A DNA stretch of 40,815 nucleotides from NCBI GenBank assembly GCA_023250815.1, contig JAHEZZ010000003.1:1-40815 (forward strand), read 5' to 3'. Every line of letters begins with the position of its first letter. Position 1 is the first letter of the stretch. This document shows positions 17,324-25,711 of the stretch, piece by piece. The stretch comes from Bdellovibrionales bacterium. GTDB lineage: Bacteria > Bdellovibrionota > Bacteriovoracia > Bacteriovoracales > Bacteriovoracaceae. The notes under the pieces were generated by a model. The model was not told the origin of the DNA. It saw only the letters and a list, made by a program, of their open reading frames with translations, and did not search any database. A program made the translations under genes and the position numbers.

Positions 17324-18862
17324 ATGGAAGATCGCATTGCCGGTGGCAAAGTTGAGCTTTTTGACTTTGATTGTTTTTCCGTAAAGGGGCTTGATGCATT
17401 TGAATTTTTGCAAGGCCAACTTGCGAGTGACATCTTATTAGCAGAGACAGAGAAAAAAGTAATTCTCTGCTCAAGAATCAACCGAGAAGGAAAATTAAAA
17501 AGTTTTTTTTATCTTTATAAAATTGAAGATTATTTCAGGCTTCTTATTCCCTCTTCCCTCGCCCAAGATACGATTTTAGATTTACAAAAGTTTATTATTT
17601 CTGAAGATGTGGAAATTGAGGAATTAACAATTTTGCACACATTTGTATTTGGGGAGTCTTCTAGTGTTTTTGTTGACGAGATGAAGGCCGAAATATTTAA
17701 CGAAGAAGGCCACCTTGTTTTAAATACAGAGGATTCTCGGTTACAAGAACTGCCAATAGTGAATGCTTCAGTCCTTGAAATAATTAAATTTTTAAATTTT
17801 TGGCCAAGCTCGAATGATACGAGGCTTTTTATAGAGAAGTTTTCGTGGGAAACTCCTTTTGCGAAGTCTCTAAGTTTAAGCAAGGGATGCTATTTGGGGC
17901 AAGAGTCAGTCAATAAAGTATTGTCTGGCAGGGGCGCAAATTATTTTCCGGGCCTTCTTCTCTCTTCTTCGCAATTTAATCTTCAGAGAAACCTCTGCGA
18001 TGGAGCAGAGGGTAAGATTATAAAGTATGGTGGTGAAGCCGTTGGTGAAATTTTATCTTATTGTTTTTTTGATGAATTTAAAATTTACGCTTGTGTAGTA
18101 AAGAGAGAGTTTCGAATCAACAATAAAGAATTTGAATTTGAGCTTGGTGGAAAGAAGATTCTCGCAAAATTTTATAATTTCCCACTTTTTAATTTTAATT
18201 TAAATAGTGGGAAATCAGAATATTTGCAAAACATTGGACAAAAACTATTTGTAAATGACGAAACAGATAAAGCGATTAGTTGTCTTCGACAATCATTACA
18301 TTTTAACCCTGAAAATCTAGAATCGCTGGAGTCACTTGGAGTAATTTATTTGCGCATTGAAAAATTTATTGAAGCAATTATATGTTTTGATAAACTAATT
18401 GAACTGTCGCCGACATCCCCTCTCCCTCATACAAATAAATCTATAATCTTTGCGAAGCAAGGAAAAATTGAAGAAGCAGAAAAAGAAAAAGAGCAAGCAG
18501 TACTCAAGGAATTTCAAAAAAATAATAACTTACATGGCCCTGATCAAGTTGCTGAAAAAGAGGATATGGTCAGAGAGGAAATGTTTTTAGATGTATTAAT
18601 CATTGATCCCGATGATAGTTTTGCAAATTATGGATTAGCTGAGATTAACTTTAAAAGAAAAAACTTAGAAGAAGCGAAGATGTATTTAAACAAATTATTG
18701 ATAATAAAAAGCAATGATTATAATGCTTTGTTTTTAATGGGGAAAATATTATTGGAAAATGGAAAGGTGTTAGAGGGTTTAGATTATTTTAGAAAAACGG
18801 TAACTGCTGCAGCTGCAAAGGGTGATTTGAAAATAGCAAATTTAGCGCAAGGATACCTATAA
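17324..18862 (+). CDS. YgfZ/GcvT-like folate-binding protein fused to TPR repeats
   Basis: Residues 1-290 match YgfZ: an early VKGLDAFEFLQGQLASD strand and the signature KGCYLGQESV with Cys189, which in YgfZ is the essential cysteine. YgfZ binds tetrahydrofolate and helps maintain Fe-S enzymes. From about residue 290 the protein continues into several TPR-like repeats (INDE-like NIGQKLFVNDETDKAISCL, ESLGVIYLRIEKFIEAIICF, AEINFKRKNLEEAKMYLNKLL, FLMGKILLENGKVLEGLDYF). The ORF is open back to a GTG at 17267 inside the IscA gene; ATG 17324 is preferred because YgfZ homology begins just after it. No strong ribosome site. It overlaps the convergent gene by 6 bases. Confidence 0.8.
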   Translation: MEDRIAGGKVELFDFDCFSVKGLDAFEFLQGQLASDILLAETEKKVILCSRINREGKLKSFFYLYKIEDYFRLLIPSSLAQDTILDLQKFIISEDVEIEELTILHTFVFGESSSVFVDEMKAEIFNEEGHLVLNTEDSRLQELPIVNASVLEIIKFLNFWPSSNDTRLFIEKFSWETPFAKSLSLSKGCYLGQESVNKVLSGRGANYFPGLLLSSSQFNLQRNLCDGAEGKIIKYGGEAVGEILSYCFFDEFKIYACVVKREFRINNKEFEFELGGKKILAKFYNFPLFNFNLNSGKSEYLQNIGQKLFVNDETDKAISCLRQSLHFNPENLESLESLGVIYLRIEKFIEAIICFDKLIELSPTSPLPHTNKSIIFAKQGKIEEAEKEKEQAVLKEFQKNNNLHGPDQVAEKEDMVREEMFLDVLIIDPDDSFANYGLAEINFKRKNLEEAKMYLNKLLIIKSNDYNALFLMGKILLENGKVLEGLDYFRKTVTAAAAKGDLKIANLAQGYL

Positions 18863-20272
18863 TGAATAATGCCCTATTTTGTCGTTAAGATCATTAAGGG
18901 AGTTAAAAAAAATGTCGTTAGACTTATCCTCTTTTAACTCAATGATCGATTGTTTATATTCACCCTCACACATGTCTATGAGTTCGTAAATCCAAGAAAT
19001 AACTTCATACCCTCGAAGAGTTATTTTCTTCTTTTTGTATGCATGATCAATGAATTTCCGGGTGTGGCCAAGCATTTCGTATTCTTCTACAATTCTTTTG
19101 TTAATTTTTTGCAACGAAAATTTTGATTCCTGATATTTTTTTAATATGGCCAAGACGTCAGGATTAAGAAAAGATTTTTTTATCTGGCAAAAGATTTGAA
19201 GTGCAAAATAAAATGTGAAAGTCGCATGATAGATGCCCCTAATTGGCCTGAGGGCCTGTCTCCATGGGCTAAAATAAATCTTTTCATCATCCTCATTAAT
19301 GAGTTCTTCTTGATTAAGAATTGCGTTTAGATAGTGATGGCCATTTTCATGAATAATGTCGTCAATTAAATCTAAAAAATCTCTTTCAAAAACATTAATA
19401 GATGAAAATGCAGGAAGTCCTTGCATCGAAAAGCTGACGATTCCTGGCTCATTAATTAATACAAATGTTTCAGAAAAATTTTGTACAGTATTTAATAAAT
19501 CGATTGAGACTAATTCGATAATTTTAAATGCATCACTGAATAGATTTTGTGAATTTATATTATGAATTAACTTAAACTGATTAAAAATTAGACTTGATTT
19601 AACTTCTGAAATTTTACAGGTTTCCGTTTGTTCATCTAGATTGATCTCCATTCCTCTGTATGGTAAATTAAATTGTTCAAGTGATAAAAGGGCGAAATCT
19701 TCTCTTGGTAAATTAATAAAAAATTTATTTTCTCTAAGATAAATTTGATGATCATTGTCGCCGATATTTTCCAGTGGAAGATAAATGGCCTTATCGAAAT
19801 CAACTTGTTTTTTTGTGGATATTTGCAAATAATAAAAGCTAATGACATGATCTTCTAAAATCCTCATAGATTTCAAAGAACATTCTTCAATCGTTTGCCC
19901 TTCTTCTTGATACGCTTTAAAAAAATTAACAAGATCTGAATCGTTCCAAAAATCCAAAATCTCTTCTTCGATTTTTTGGAATACTTTATTGCTTTTTTTA
20001 TTTATATGTGAGGATAAATCTTGATGAAGTTGTGAAATATAAACAAAATTATCGATTAAAGTAGTCCAATAAAACTTCATTGGAGAATAAGTGGCAAGGT
20101 CATTTTGGCATAAAATTTCATTCAGATCTTGCAGAAATGTTTCACTGAAAAGTGATTGTGCTTCTATGCTCTCTATGTCTTCTCGCATTTCAGAAATAAA
20201 ATCATTAAAAACAGTTTCAATATTTTTTAAAAGAGTTACTTGAAAATTCTGATTGAATAATAGGTTGTTCAC
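18857..20272 (-). CDS. Putative aKG-HExxH-type peptide beta-hydroxylase
   Basis: 471 aa, no signal peptide. Residues 308-313 are HENGHH (HExxH, with H308, E309, H312). About 25 residues later comes SPWRQALRPIRGIYHATFTF, the SPWR..RP..G..H block I associate with the HExxH-motif peptide-modification family (NCBIfam aKG-HExxH-type peptide beta-hydroxylase), whose members hydroxylate peptides in some RiPP pathways. The N-terminal 290 residues are helical and unassigned. The start is GTG at 20272, 16 bases after the tRNA-Asn end, with a weak ribosome site. No RiPP precursor, radical SAM or transporter gene is recognised nearby, so the substrate is unknown. A metalloprotease is the alternative. Confidence 0.6.
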   Translation of the reverse strand: MNNLLFNQNFQVTLLKNIETVFNDFISEMREDIESIEAQSLFSETFLQDLNEILCQNDLATYSPMKFYWTTLIDNFVYISQLHQDLSSHINKKSNKVFQKIEEEILDFWNDSDLVNFFKAYQEEGQTIEECSLKSMRILEDHVISFYYLQISTKKQVDFDKAIYLPLENIGDNDHQIYLRENKFFINLPREDFALLSLEQFNLPYRGMEINLDEQTETCKISEVKSSLIFNQFKLIHNINSQNLFSDAFKIIELVSIDLLNTVQNFSETFVLINEPGIVSFSMQGLPAFSSINVFERDFLDLIDDIIHENGHHYLNAILNQEELINEDDEKIYFSPWRQALRPIRGIYHATFTFYFALQIFCQIKKSFLNPDVLAILKKYQESKFSLQKINKRIVEEYEMLGHTRKFIDHAYKKKKITLRGYEVISWIYELIDMCEGEYKQSIIELKEDKSNDIFFNSLNDLNDKIGHYSL

Positions 20273-20288
20273 AGAGAAGCTCTAAAGA

Positions 20289-20363
20289 TGGCTGGGAAGG
20301 TGGGACTCGAACCCACGACCAATTGATTAACAGTCAACTGCGCTACCACTGCGCTACTCCCCA
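20289..20363 (-). tRNA. tRNA-Asn (anticodon GTT), CCA encoded
   Basis: The minus strand reads TGGGGAG...CTTCCCA for the acceptor stem (one G-T pair). The D-arm is GCGC-AGTGGTA-GCGC, the anticodon loop CTGTTAA, and the T-arm GTGGG-TTCGAGT-CCCAC. Discriminator G and encoded CCA at 20291-20289. Anticodon GTT gives Asn. 75 bases in all. Confidence 0.97.
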
Positions 20364-20383
20364 ACACTTTTGGATAGTTAAGC

Positions 20384-20412
20384 AATATAGGTAGGAATTT
20401 AAAATTTGTCTA
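20384..20412 (-). promoter_or_regulatory. Sigma-70-type promoter of tRNA-Asn
   Basis: On the minus strand TAGACA (20412-20407), a 17-base spacer and TATATT (20389-20384), each one base from consensus, about 20 bases ahead of the tRNA. It probably also drives the HExxH gene behind the tRNA. Confidence 0.6.
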
Positions 20413-20462
20413 GAAAATTAAATAGTTAAAGCGCTTCAGGGCCATTCTAAATAGTTGATAAT

Positions 20463-20951
20463 ATGTATAAAAATGATCAATTAAAGTGTTCTCCTGGCAA
20501 AGCCGACAAGATACCTGGGGTATTGATAATGGAACAAAAGCAATCAATCTTTTTTAGATTATTGGGGGTTTTAACTCCCGAAGTTATTGCCATGTTGACC
20601 ACGATATCAATGGGAGCAAATAAATTATCGCTTACAGAGATGATACTAGCGGCTGAAAATGGCGATAAGGGGCCCGCTCCTTCAAATGTGGTGTTGATTG
20701 AAGATTTAAAAAAAGAAAAGGTTTGTGAAAAGATTGCAGAACCATTTGATTCATCCATTGAAGGTGTGAGTGCCACTATTCTCGAAGTTAAAAAGCGCTT
20801 AAAAAAATCGCAAGAAAAAATAAAAGAATCAGAAATATATGGAATGTATAAAAAAAGTTCTTTAGTTGATTTAAATCAAGCAAGAAAAAATCGCGAAGAT
20901 ATGACCAAGTCTTCAAATCTTGGCGTCTTGGTAAATAAAAAACAGGCGTAG
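20463..20951 (+). CDS. Hypothetical protein, lysine-rich C-terminus
   Basis: Up to 162 aa, not recognised. The ATG at 20463 lacks a ribosome site; ATG 20529 (MEQKQSIFFRLLGVLTPEV) has GGGG about 9 bases upstream and may be the true start (140 aa). A hydrophobic stretch FFRLLGVLTPEVIAMLTTISMG is followed by a charged, probably helical region with many Lys/Glu (residues 95-150). It sits alone between tRNA-Asn and a terminator hairpin, so it is probably monocistronic. An antisense reading frame of 99 codons overlaps it but lacks supporting features. Confidence 0.55.
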   Translation: MYKNDQLKCSPGKADKIPGVLIMEQKQSIFFRLLGVLTPEVIAMLTTISMGANKLSLTEMILAAENGDKGPAPSNVVLIEDLKKEKVCEKIAEPFDSSIEGVSATILEVKKRLKKSQEKIKESEIYGMYKKSSLVDLNQARKNREDMTKSSNLGVLVNKKQA

Positions 20952-20970
20952 GGTATACCACTCGTAATAC

Positions 20971-20995
20971 TGAGTTTTCCATACCGGAAAACTCA
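20971..20995. terminator. Bidirectional hairpin terminator
   Basis: Perfect 10-bp stem, TGAGTTTTCC (20971-20980) with GGAAAACTCA (20986-20995), loop ATACC. It lies between the 3' ends of the convergent gene at 20463 and astD. The astD stop codon TGA is inside the stem (20995-20993). Only short T-runs follow, so strength is uncertain. Confidence 0.65.
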
Positions 20996-22513
20996 AACGT
21001 GATCAGTATATAAAAGTCCTTTTATCGAAGAAATGGGTTCTGCTTTATTGTCTTTATTTTCAATACTAGACATTTGATAGACACAAGAATCAATTGTACT
21101 AGCTGCCGCTGGCCTGTAATTTCCAGAGTTTTTTATTCCTCCGAAGGGCAACCTTGCAGAACTACCAACTGTCGATCGGTTAAAATTAATGACACCGCAA
21201 TCAACTTGTTTTACAAAATATTCGTAATTATTTTTTTGAGAAGAGAAGAGGCATGAGGCCAGACCAAATTCTGAACTGTTTACAATTGTCACCGCTTCTT
21301 CTAGCTCAGAGTAGGGTACAATTGTGCAATTAGGTCCAAAAATTTCGCTGGTTAAAAAGGTGCTAGTGTTTTTATATTTTTGACCAAGATGTATACTGGG
21401 GCTTACATAATGTCCTTTGAATTTTTTTTCGATTTGCTTTCCACGCATAATTTCTTCGAACCCTTCTCGTTTCGCCATGCCCATGAATAGCAGATATTTT
21501 TCTAGGGATTGTTGATCAATAAGGGGTCCCATGAATGGTTCTTTTTCATATTCAATTGGATGATCAATTATAATTTTTTTTGCCAATTGATGAAATTGTT
21601 CAACAAAATTATCAATTAAATTTTTATGCATAAGAACGATTGCAGTAGAGACACATCTTTGTCCGGCAGTGAGGAAGCAGGCCTTTAAAAGTTCAGGCAT
21701 AACAATATCAAAGTTTGCATCATCATGTACCACGCTAAAGTTTTTTCCACCAAGCTCAACAGCTACAAGTTTGTTTAGGTCTTGATATGTATTTTCAAGA
21801 ATTTTTCTTCCGACATCAACCGAGCCTGTGAAGTGAATACATTTTATTATTTTTGATTTTGTAAGTCGGCGTGCAACTTCGCCATCGCCTTGAATGAGGT
21901 TGATTACTCCAGCCGGAAAGCCTGCTTTATGAAAACATTCGATAAGAATTTGGCCACTGTGAGCTGTTTTTTCAGAAGGTTTAAATATAATACTATTCCC
22001 TGCCGCCAGGGCGTTAATCATTTGTCCGTTTGCCAAATGGCAAGGAAAATTGAAAGGGCCAATTACCAGTGTTGGGCCAAGGGGTTTGTAATAGACGTGG
22101 CCATCACTTCCTGGAGCTATCGATTCAATAATTTTATGTGCAATCTTGGGGAGTGAATCTTCAATGGTTACTTTGACTTTGTTGGCAATTGTTCCAACCT
22201 CGGTTAAAGCTTCCCAAAATGGTTTTCCGGTATCAAGTGAAATTGCGGTGGCAATCTCATTTTTTCTAAGTTCAATAATTTCTTGATATTTTTTGAGATA
22301 GGAACAACGATCTTGTATTGGTATATTTTTCCAAATTTTAAAACCGTTGTATGCTGATTCTAAAACTTTGTCGACATCTTCTAGAACGATAGGCATATCC
22401 CACAAAAGAGTGTCGAGATCGGCCGGGCAGAATCGCTTGAGAGAGTAATCAAATTTTTGGGGATTACTGAATAAATTATTGTAATAGTTTCCCTGTAATT
22501 TAAATTTTTCCAT
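20993..22513 (-). CDS. astD: Succinylglutamate semialdehyde dehydrogenase-like ALDH
   Basis: NAD(P)-dependent aldehyde dehydrogenase, 506 aa. Visible: VIGPFNFPCHLANGQMINALAAGN and FKPSEKTAHSG (cofactor fold), FTGSVDVGRKI, the general-base motif VELGGKN and the nucleophile Cys287 in FLTAGQRC. The sequence resembles AstD, which oxidises N-succinylglutamate semialdehyde in arginine catabolism; the adjoining astA gene (3-base gap) is the main support. Its stop codon lies in the terminator hairpin. A general ALDH cannot be excluded by sequence alone. Confidence 0.85.
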   Translation of the reverse strand: MEKFKLQGNYYNNLFSNPQKFDYSLKRFCPADLDTLLWDMPIVLEDVDKVLESAYNGFKIWKNIPIQDRCSYLKKYQEIIELRKNEIATAISLDTGKPFWEALTEVGTIANKVKVTIEDSLPKIAHKIIESIAPGSDGHVYYKPLGPTLVIGPFNFPCHLANGQMINALAAGNSIIFKPSEKTAHSGQILIECFHKAGFPAGVINLIQGDGEVARRLTKSKIIKCIHFTGSVDVGRKILENTYQDLNKLVAVELGGKNFSVVHDDANFDIVMPELLKACFLTAGQRCVSTAIVLMHKNLIDNFVEQFHQLAKKIIIDHPIEYEKEPFMGPLIDQQSLEKYLLFMGMAKREGFEEIMRGKQIEKKFKGHYVSPSIHLGQKYKNTSTFLTSEIFGPNCTIVPYSELEEAVTIVNSSEFGLASCLFSSQKNNYEYFVKQVDCGVINFNRSTVGSSARLPFGGIKNSGNYRPAAASTIDSCVYQMSSIENKDNKAEPISSIKGLLYTDHV

Positions 22514-22516
22514 AAT

Positions 22517-23551
22517 TTAACTCAAATGAATTGCACTTGTTAAAAAGTGATTACTTAATGATAACATTTCACCTTCTTTTGGATCAATATGAAAATTAGT
22601 GAGATCTCCATTCTTTTTGATCTCGGCATTTATTCGTACGGCGCTAAAATCTTTTGAATCGCCGTTTGAGATTAGAAGTGGTTTTATCTTTTCAGATTTT
22701 ATATTTTTGTCGTAGATAATATTACCATTCATCAAGTTTGATATTAGGGTGATGTCGTTCAGTTTTACTTTATAGTGTGGCCCTCCATCAAAAGGGTCAA
22801 CTTCATGTACATATTTAAAGCCGATATGTTCCAGCATCTTTTTGACGGGCAATGTATCGGCACCAACTTTTCCGATTGCGTTTCTAGCGTCAGTTGGCAA
22901 GAGAGTTACATAGATAGTTTCTGACGGATAAAGACTTAGAATAAATTCTTTATTTTCACGACTTAGAATATCGGCATCATGGTAGTTCATATTCAAAAAT
23001 CGTCGTCCAATGGCCTCCCATAGTGGAGAGTTTCCATTTGAATCAAAGGGGGGCATGAGTTCTGATAAAATAGTTTCTTTGAAACGTTTCGGATTCATTC
23101 CCATATAAAGGAATCTAGAAAAAGAAATAAATTTTCCTAATTTTTCTTTATTGTTACGGTATGCGGGATGAAGAATCAGTCCACCAATTTCAGTTGGCCC
23201 ATTGGTATCAATACCCAGTTTTAATGTGCCATGAATGAAGCCTGTGTTTAAAGATTTGCTAAATTTATTTTCTTGAGCAACTTTTAAATAAAAGTGAGGT
23301 TCTTCTTCGTTTCCGTGTTGTGAGTGGATCATAGATGTTCCGATCACTTTTCCGGTAGATGTATCTTCTAAAACAAAGATATAAAAATTATCATAGAGAT
23401 GAAAAGAGGGGAGATGAAAAGATTTGATAGACTTATTAATTTTTTTTTCAATGATACTTTTATCTGGAGGAAGATTGATAAATAGCGCCATCTGACTTAA
23501 GTCGTATAAGGATTCGAGGTCTTCAGCTCTCACTGATCGAATAACATACAT
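22517..23551 (-). CDS. astA: Arginine N-succinyltransferase AstA
   Basis: First enzyme of the AST pathway: arginine + succinyl-CoA gives N2-succinylarginine. 344 aa, close to the usual length. Typical segments are YVIRSVRAEDLESLYDLS at the start, FIHGTLKLGIDTNGPTEIGGL, LHPAYRNNKEKLGKFISFSRF, ELMPPFDSNGNSPLWEAIGRRF and the final VDPFDGGPHY. GNAT-like fold. It is followed by astD after 3 bases and preceded by an unknown gene 11 bases upstream. astB, astC and astE are not in the window. Confidence 0.93.
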   Translation of the reverse strand: MYVIRSVRAEDLESLYDLSQMALFINLPPDKSIIEKKINKSIKSFHLPSFHLYDNFYIFVLEDTSTGKVIGTSMIHSQHGNEEEPHFYLKVAQENKFSKSLNTGFIHGTLKLGIDTNGPTEIGGLILHPAYRNNKEKLGKFISFSRFLYMGMNPKRFKETILSELMPPFDSNGNSPLWEAIGRRFLNMNYHDADILSRENKEFILSLYPSETIYVTLLPTDARNAIGKVGADTLPVKKMLEHIGFKYVHEVDPFDGGPHYKVKLNDITLISNLMNGNIIYDKNIKSEKIKPLLISNGDSKDFSAVRINAEIKKNGDLTNFHIDPKEGEMLSLSNHFLTSAIHLS

Positions 23552-23562
23552 AGATAATCCTT

Positions 23563-24312
23563 TTAGCGAATTAAACTTAGAAGTTTTTGGAAACTTTTAT
23601 CTTGAAAACAATAGGAGAAATACAGTTCGATTTGATTATGATTATTTTCAAAGAGGATATCTTTATTTATGAGTTTTAATTGGGCCTTTAAAATTTTAGA
23701 AGCTTCACCAGTCATTGTAATTCGGTGAAAAGAACTTAAGACTTCTAAATCAGGGAATACCATAGAGAGCTCTTTTTTCCAGCTTTCTATTTTTTCGCTG
23801 CGAACTTTTTTAAGAGGCATTAGTCCTTTTAAGTATAAATTTAGAAAAAGTTCGAAGGCCATTACTTCTTTGCAAAAGTTGGAGTTTTTCCAATCGTAAT
23901 TATTATCAACTGGCCTTTCTCTATGTAAAATAATTTTAAGAAAGTTTGAAATGGGTAGTTCTAAATCAATGTTCCGATCAATAAGGTCGGGTATTTCTTC
24001 GATGAAGTTTATTTTAGTAGCGGAATTAAGTGTTTTTTGATCCGAAATAAAGGAAAAATTTATTTTCTTATTTAAAATAGCATCAAGAAGATTGCTAATT
24101 GAAATTAAGACATTTGGAAAATTATCTTTTTTATCCTGGGCGATTATTTCGGCCCTCAAAGACAGGGGATGGTTAAATCCAAAGCTTTGTATAAATGGCT
24201 TTTTTTTGAAATCAAGATTTTCCTCCACTTTATTTTGATGAGTATATAAATAAGATTCAGAAAATTTTTTATCTAAAATTTCAAATTGATCATTGTTGTC
24301 GCTTAAATTCAT
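23563..24312 (-). CDS. Hypothetical protein, first gene of the ast cluster
   Basis: About 249 aa, not recognised. The frame extends to a TTG at 24354, but no ribosome site supports it; the ATG at 24312 is used. No signal peptide. The sequence is charged, with a leucine-rich segment NVLISISNLLDAILNKKINFSFIS and a tryptophan-containing middle (DNNYDWKNSNFCKEVMAFELFLNLYLKGL). It lacks the zinc motifs expected of AstE, so it is not an obvious missing pathway enzyme. Its position 11 bases ahead of astA suggests shared expression. Confidence 0.6.
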   Translation of the reverse strand: MNLSDNNDQFEILDKKFSESYLYTHQNKVEENLDFKKKPFIQSFGFNHPLSLRAEIIAQDKKDNFPNVLISISNLLDAILNKKINFSFISDQKTLNSATKINFIEEIPDLIDRNIDLELPISNFLKIILHRERPVDNNYDWKNSNFCKEVMAFELFLNLYLKGLMPLKKVRSEKIESWKKELSMVFPDLEVLSSFHRITMTGEASKILKAQLKLINKDILFENNHNQIELYFSYCFQDKSFQKLLSLIR

Positions 24313-24395
24313 AGAGCTGCCGCAAAAATCATTTTTATTATTAAATAGCGCCAAACGAGCTTGATTTATCGGAAAGTGAAAACGATAATTCAGTG

Positions 24396-25055
24396 ATGGA
24401 GAATAACATCAAAGGCCCAGATATGTCATTAGAGTCGAGCTATTTTGCCGGTGATGTTAATGTTACAATAAAAAAATTATTGGAATTAAAAGATCATTTT
24501 TCAGATGGACTCTATTTTTATAATCTAGGGACACTCTATGCTAAGAAGGGTGATTTTGCGCTGGCCAGGTATCATCTTGAAAAATCATTTCGAGAAGGGT
24601 TTTACTCGCCGCGCATGTTCCACAATCTAAAATATGTTGAAGAGCATTTGAATTTAAGACAAGAGAGAGATCATTCATTCTATGAGAAATTAATTTTTAA
24701 ATCGATAGAATATCCGCCAATTTTTTTCCTTTTGCTGCCTCTTGTTGTTGCCTTATTGCTTTTTATTGCAAAAAAACTTTTTAAAGAATTAAGTGTCATT
24801 TTATATTTTTCGATTCTTAGCTTGGCCTTTATTCCTTTGTTGTTTATTTTTGCTTTAAATAGTTATTTTAACACTGGAGTGGCATTGAATGGCCCAGCTG
24901 TTTACGATGCGCCTTCTGAAATTTATCCTTCTCGAATCAATTTATTAAATGGTGAAAAAGTTTTAATAGTTAGAAATAAAAATGGTTGGTCAGAAATAAT
25001 TTATCCTTCAGAATTTTCAGGCTGGGTGAAAAGTAAGGATCTTGGAATACTTTGA
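24396..25055 (+). CDS. BatE-like TPR/membrane/SH3 protein
   Basis: 219 aa. The N-terminal part has a TPR-like helix pair (YFYNLGTLYAKKGDFALARYHLEKSF). Two membrane segments lie near 108-127 and 133-157. The C-terminus (about 163-219) is a bacterial SH3-like fold (GPAVYDAPSEIY...LLNGEKVLIV...NGWSEIIYP..FSGWVKSKDLGIL). This order resembles BatE of the Bat (aerotolerance) set, although no BatA/B/D is nearby. The start is ATG 24396 behind a GTG; ATG 24423 with AAAGG upstream is also possible. It heads the operon to 28221. Confidence 0.65.
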   Translation: MENNIKGPDMSLESSYFAGDVNVTIKKLLELKDHFSDGLYFYNLGTLYAKKGDFALARYHLEKSFREGFYSPRMFHNLKYVEEHLNLRQERDHSFYEKLIFKSIEYPPIFFLLLPLVVALLLFIAKKLFKELSVILYFSILSLAFIPLLFIFALNSYFNTGVALNGPAVYDAPSEIYPSRINLLNGEKVLIVRNKNGWSEIIYPSEFSGWVKSKDLGIL

Positions 25056-25069
25056 AAAAATGAGGAATT

Positions 25070-25711
25070 ATGGCTAAAGGATTCGAAGAAGATGTAATGG
25101 AAAAGATTTCACAGGGAAAAGATATTCAAAAATTAGATATTCCAATTACCAGATACTTTTGGCAATCGGGCCCATTTGGCAGTTCTTCTAGCGATAATAT
25201 TCCAAAATTTATTAGAAAAATTTCTGTACTTAAAAATTTTTCTGATAATGAGCTTAGAATTTTTTCTAAATATTTACATCATAGAACATTTAGCAATGGA
25301 GAAATTATCTTCAAACAAGGGAATATTGGGATTGGTTTTTATATTATTCTCTCCGGGCAAGTCGATATTGCAGTAGAAAAAGATAACGGACAAAGTTTTG
25401 AAGATAACGGTAAGGAGTCTCTTGTTTTAACCCTTGAAAGATTTGATTATTTTGGAGAGCTGGCATTGTTACAAGAGAATAGCATAAGAAATGCCTCTGC
25501 CTATGCGAAGGAAAATTGCAATTTGTTGGGTTTTTTTAAACCAGATCTTGATGAGATGATTGAGGAATATCCCGTTGTTGCAACAAAACTTTTGCAATCA
25601 ATTTCAATGATTATTGCGAATAGATTATTTTCTGTTACTGGCGAATTGCGCAAATTAAAAAATCATATCGTAAAATTAGAGGGTGAAAATGTCCAAAGTG
25701 GTCAGAGATAG
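25070..25711 (+). CDS. Cyclic nucleotide-binding domain protein
   Basis: 213 aa, no signal peptide. Residues about 50-170 fit a cNMP-binding beta-roll: VLKNFSDNELRIFSKYLHHRTFSNGEIIFKQGNIGIGFYIILSGQVDI, then FDYFGELALLQENSIRNASAYA, which corresponds to the phosphate-binding cassette with FGE and an RNAS in place of the usual RxAS. There is no helix-turn-helix or kinase domain, so it is a stand-alone sensor-type module rather than a CRP regulator. Its last 23 bases overlap the permease gene. Whether it binds cAMP or cGMP is not known. Confidence 0.8.
   Translation: MAKGFEEDVMEKISQGKDIQKLDIPITRYFWQSGPFGSSSSDNIPKFIRKISVLKNFSDNELRIFSKYLHHRTFSNGEIIFKQGNIGIGFYIILSGQVDIAVEKDNGQSFEDNGKESLVLTLERFDYFGELALLQENSIRNASAYAKENCNLLGFFKPDLDEMIEEYPVVATKLLQSISMIIANRLFSVTGELRKLKNHIVKLEGENVQSGQR

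Noticed and set aside
20477-20776. 99-codon antisense reading frame over the hypothetical gene at 20463
   Set aside because: No family pattern and no ribosome site. The plus-strand gene has a better start signal at 20529.
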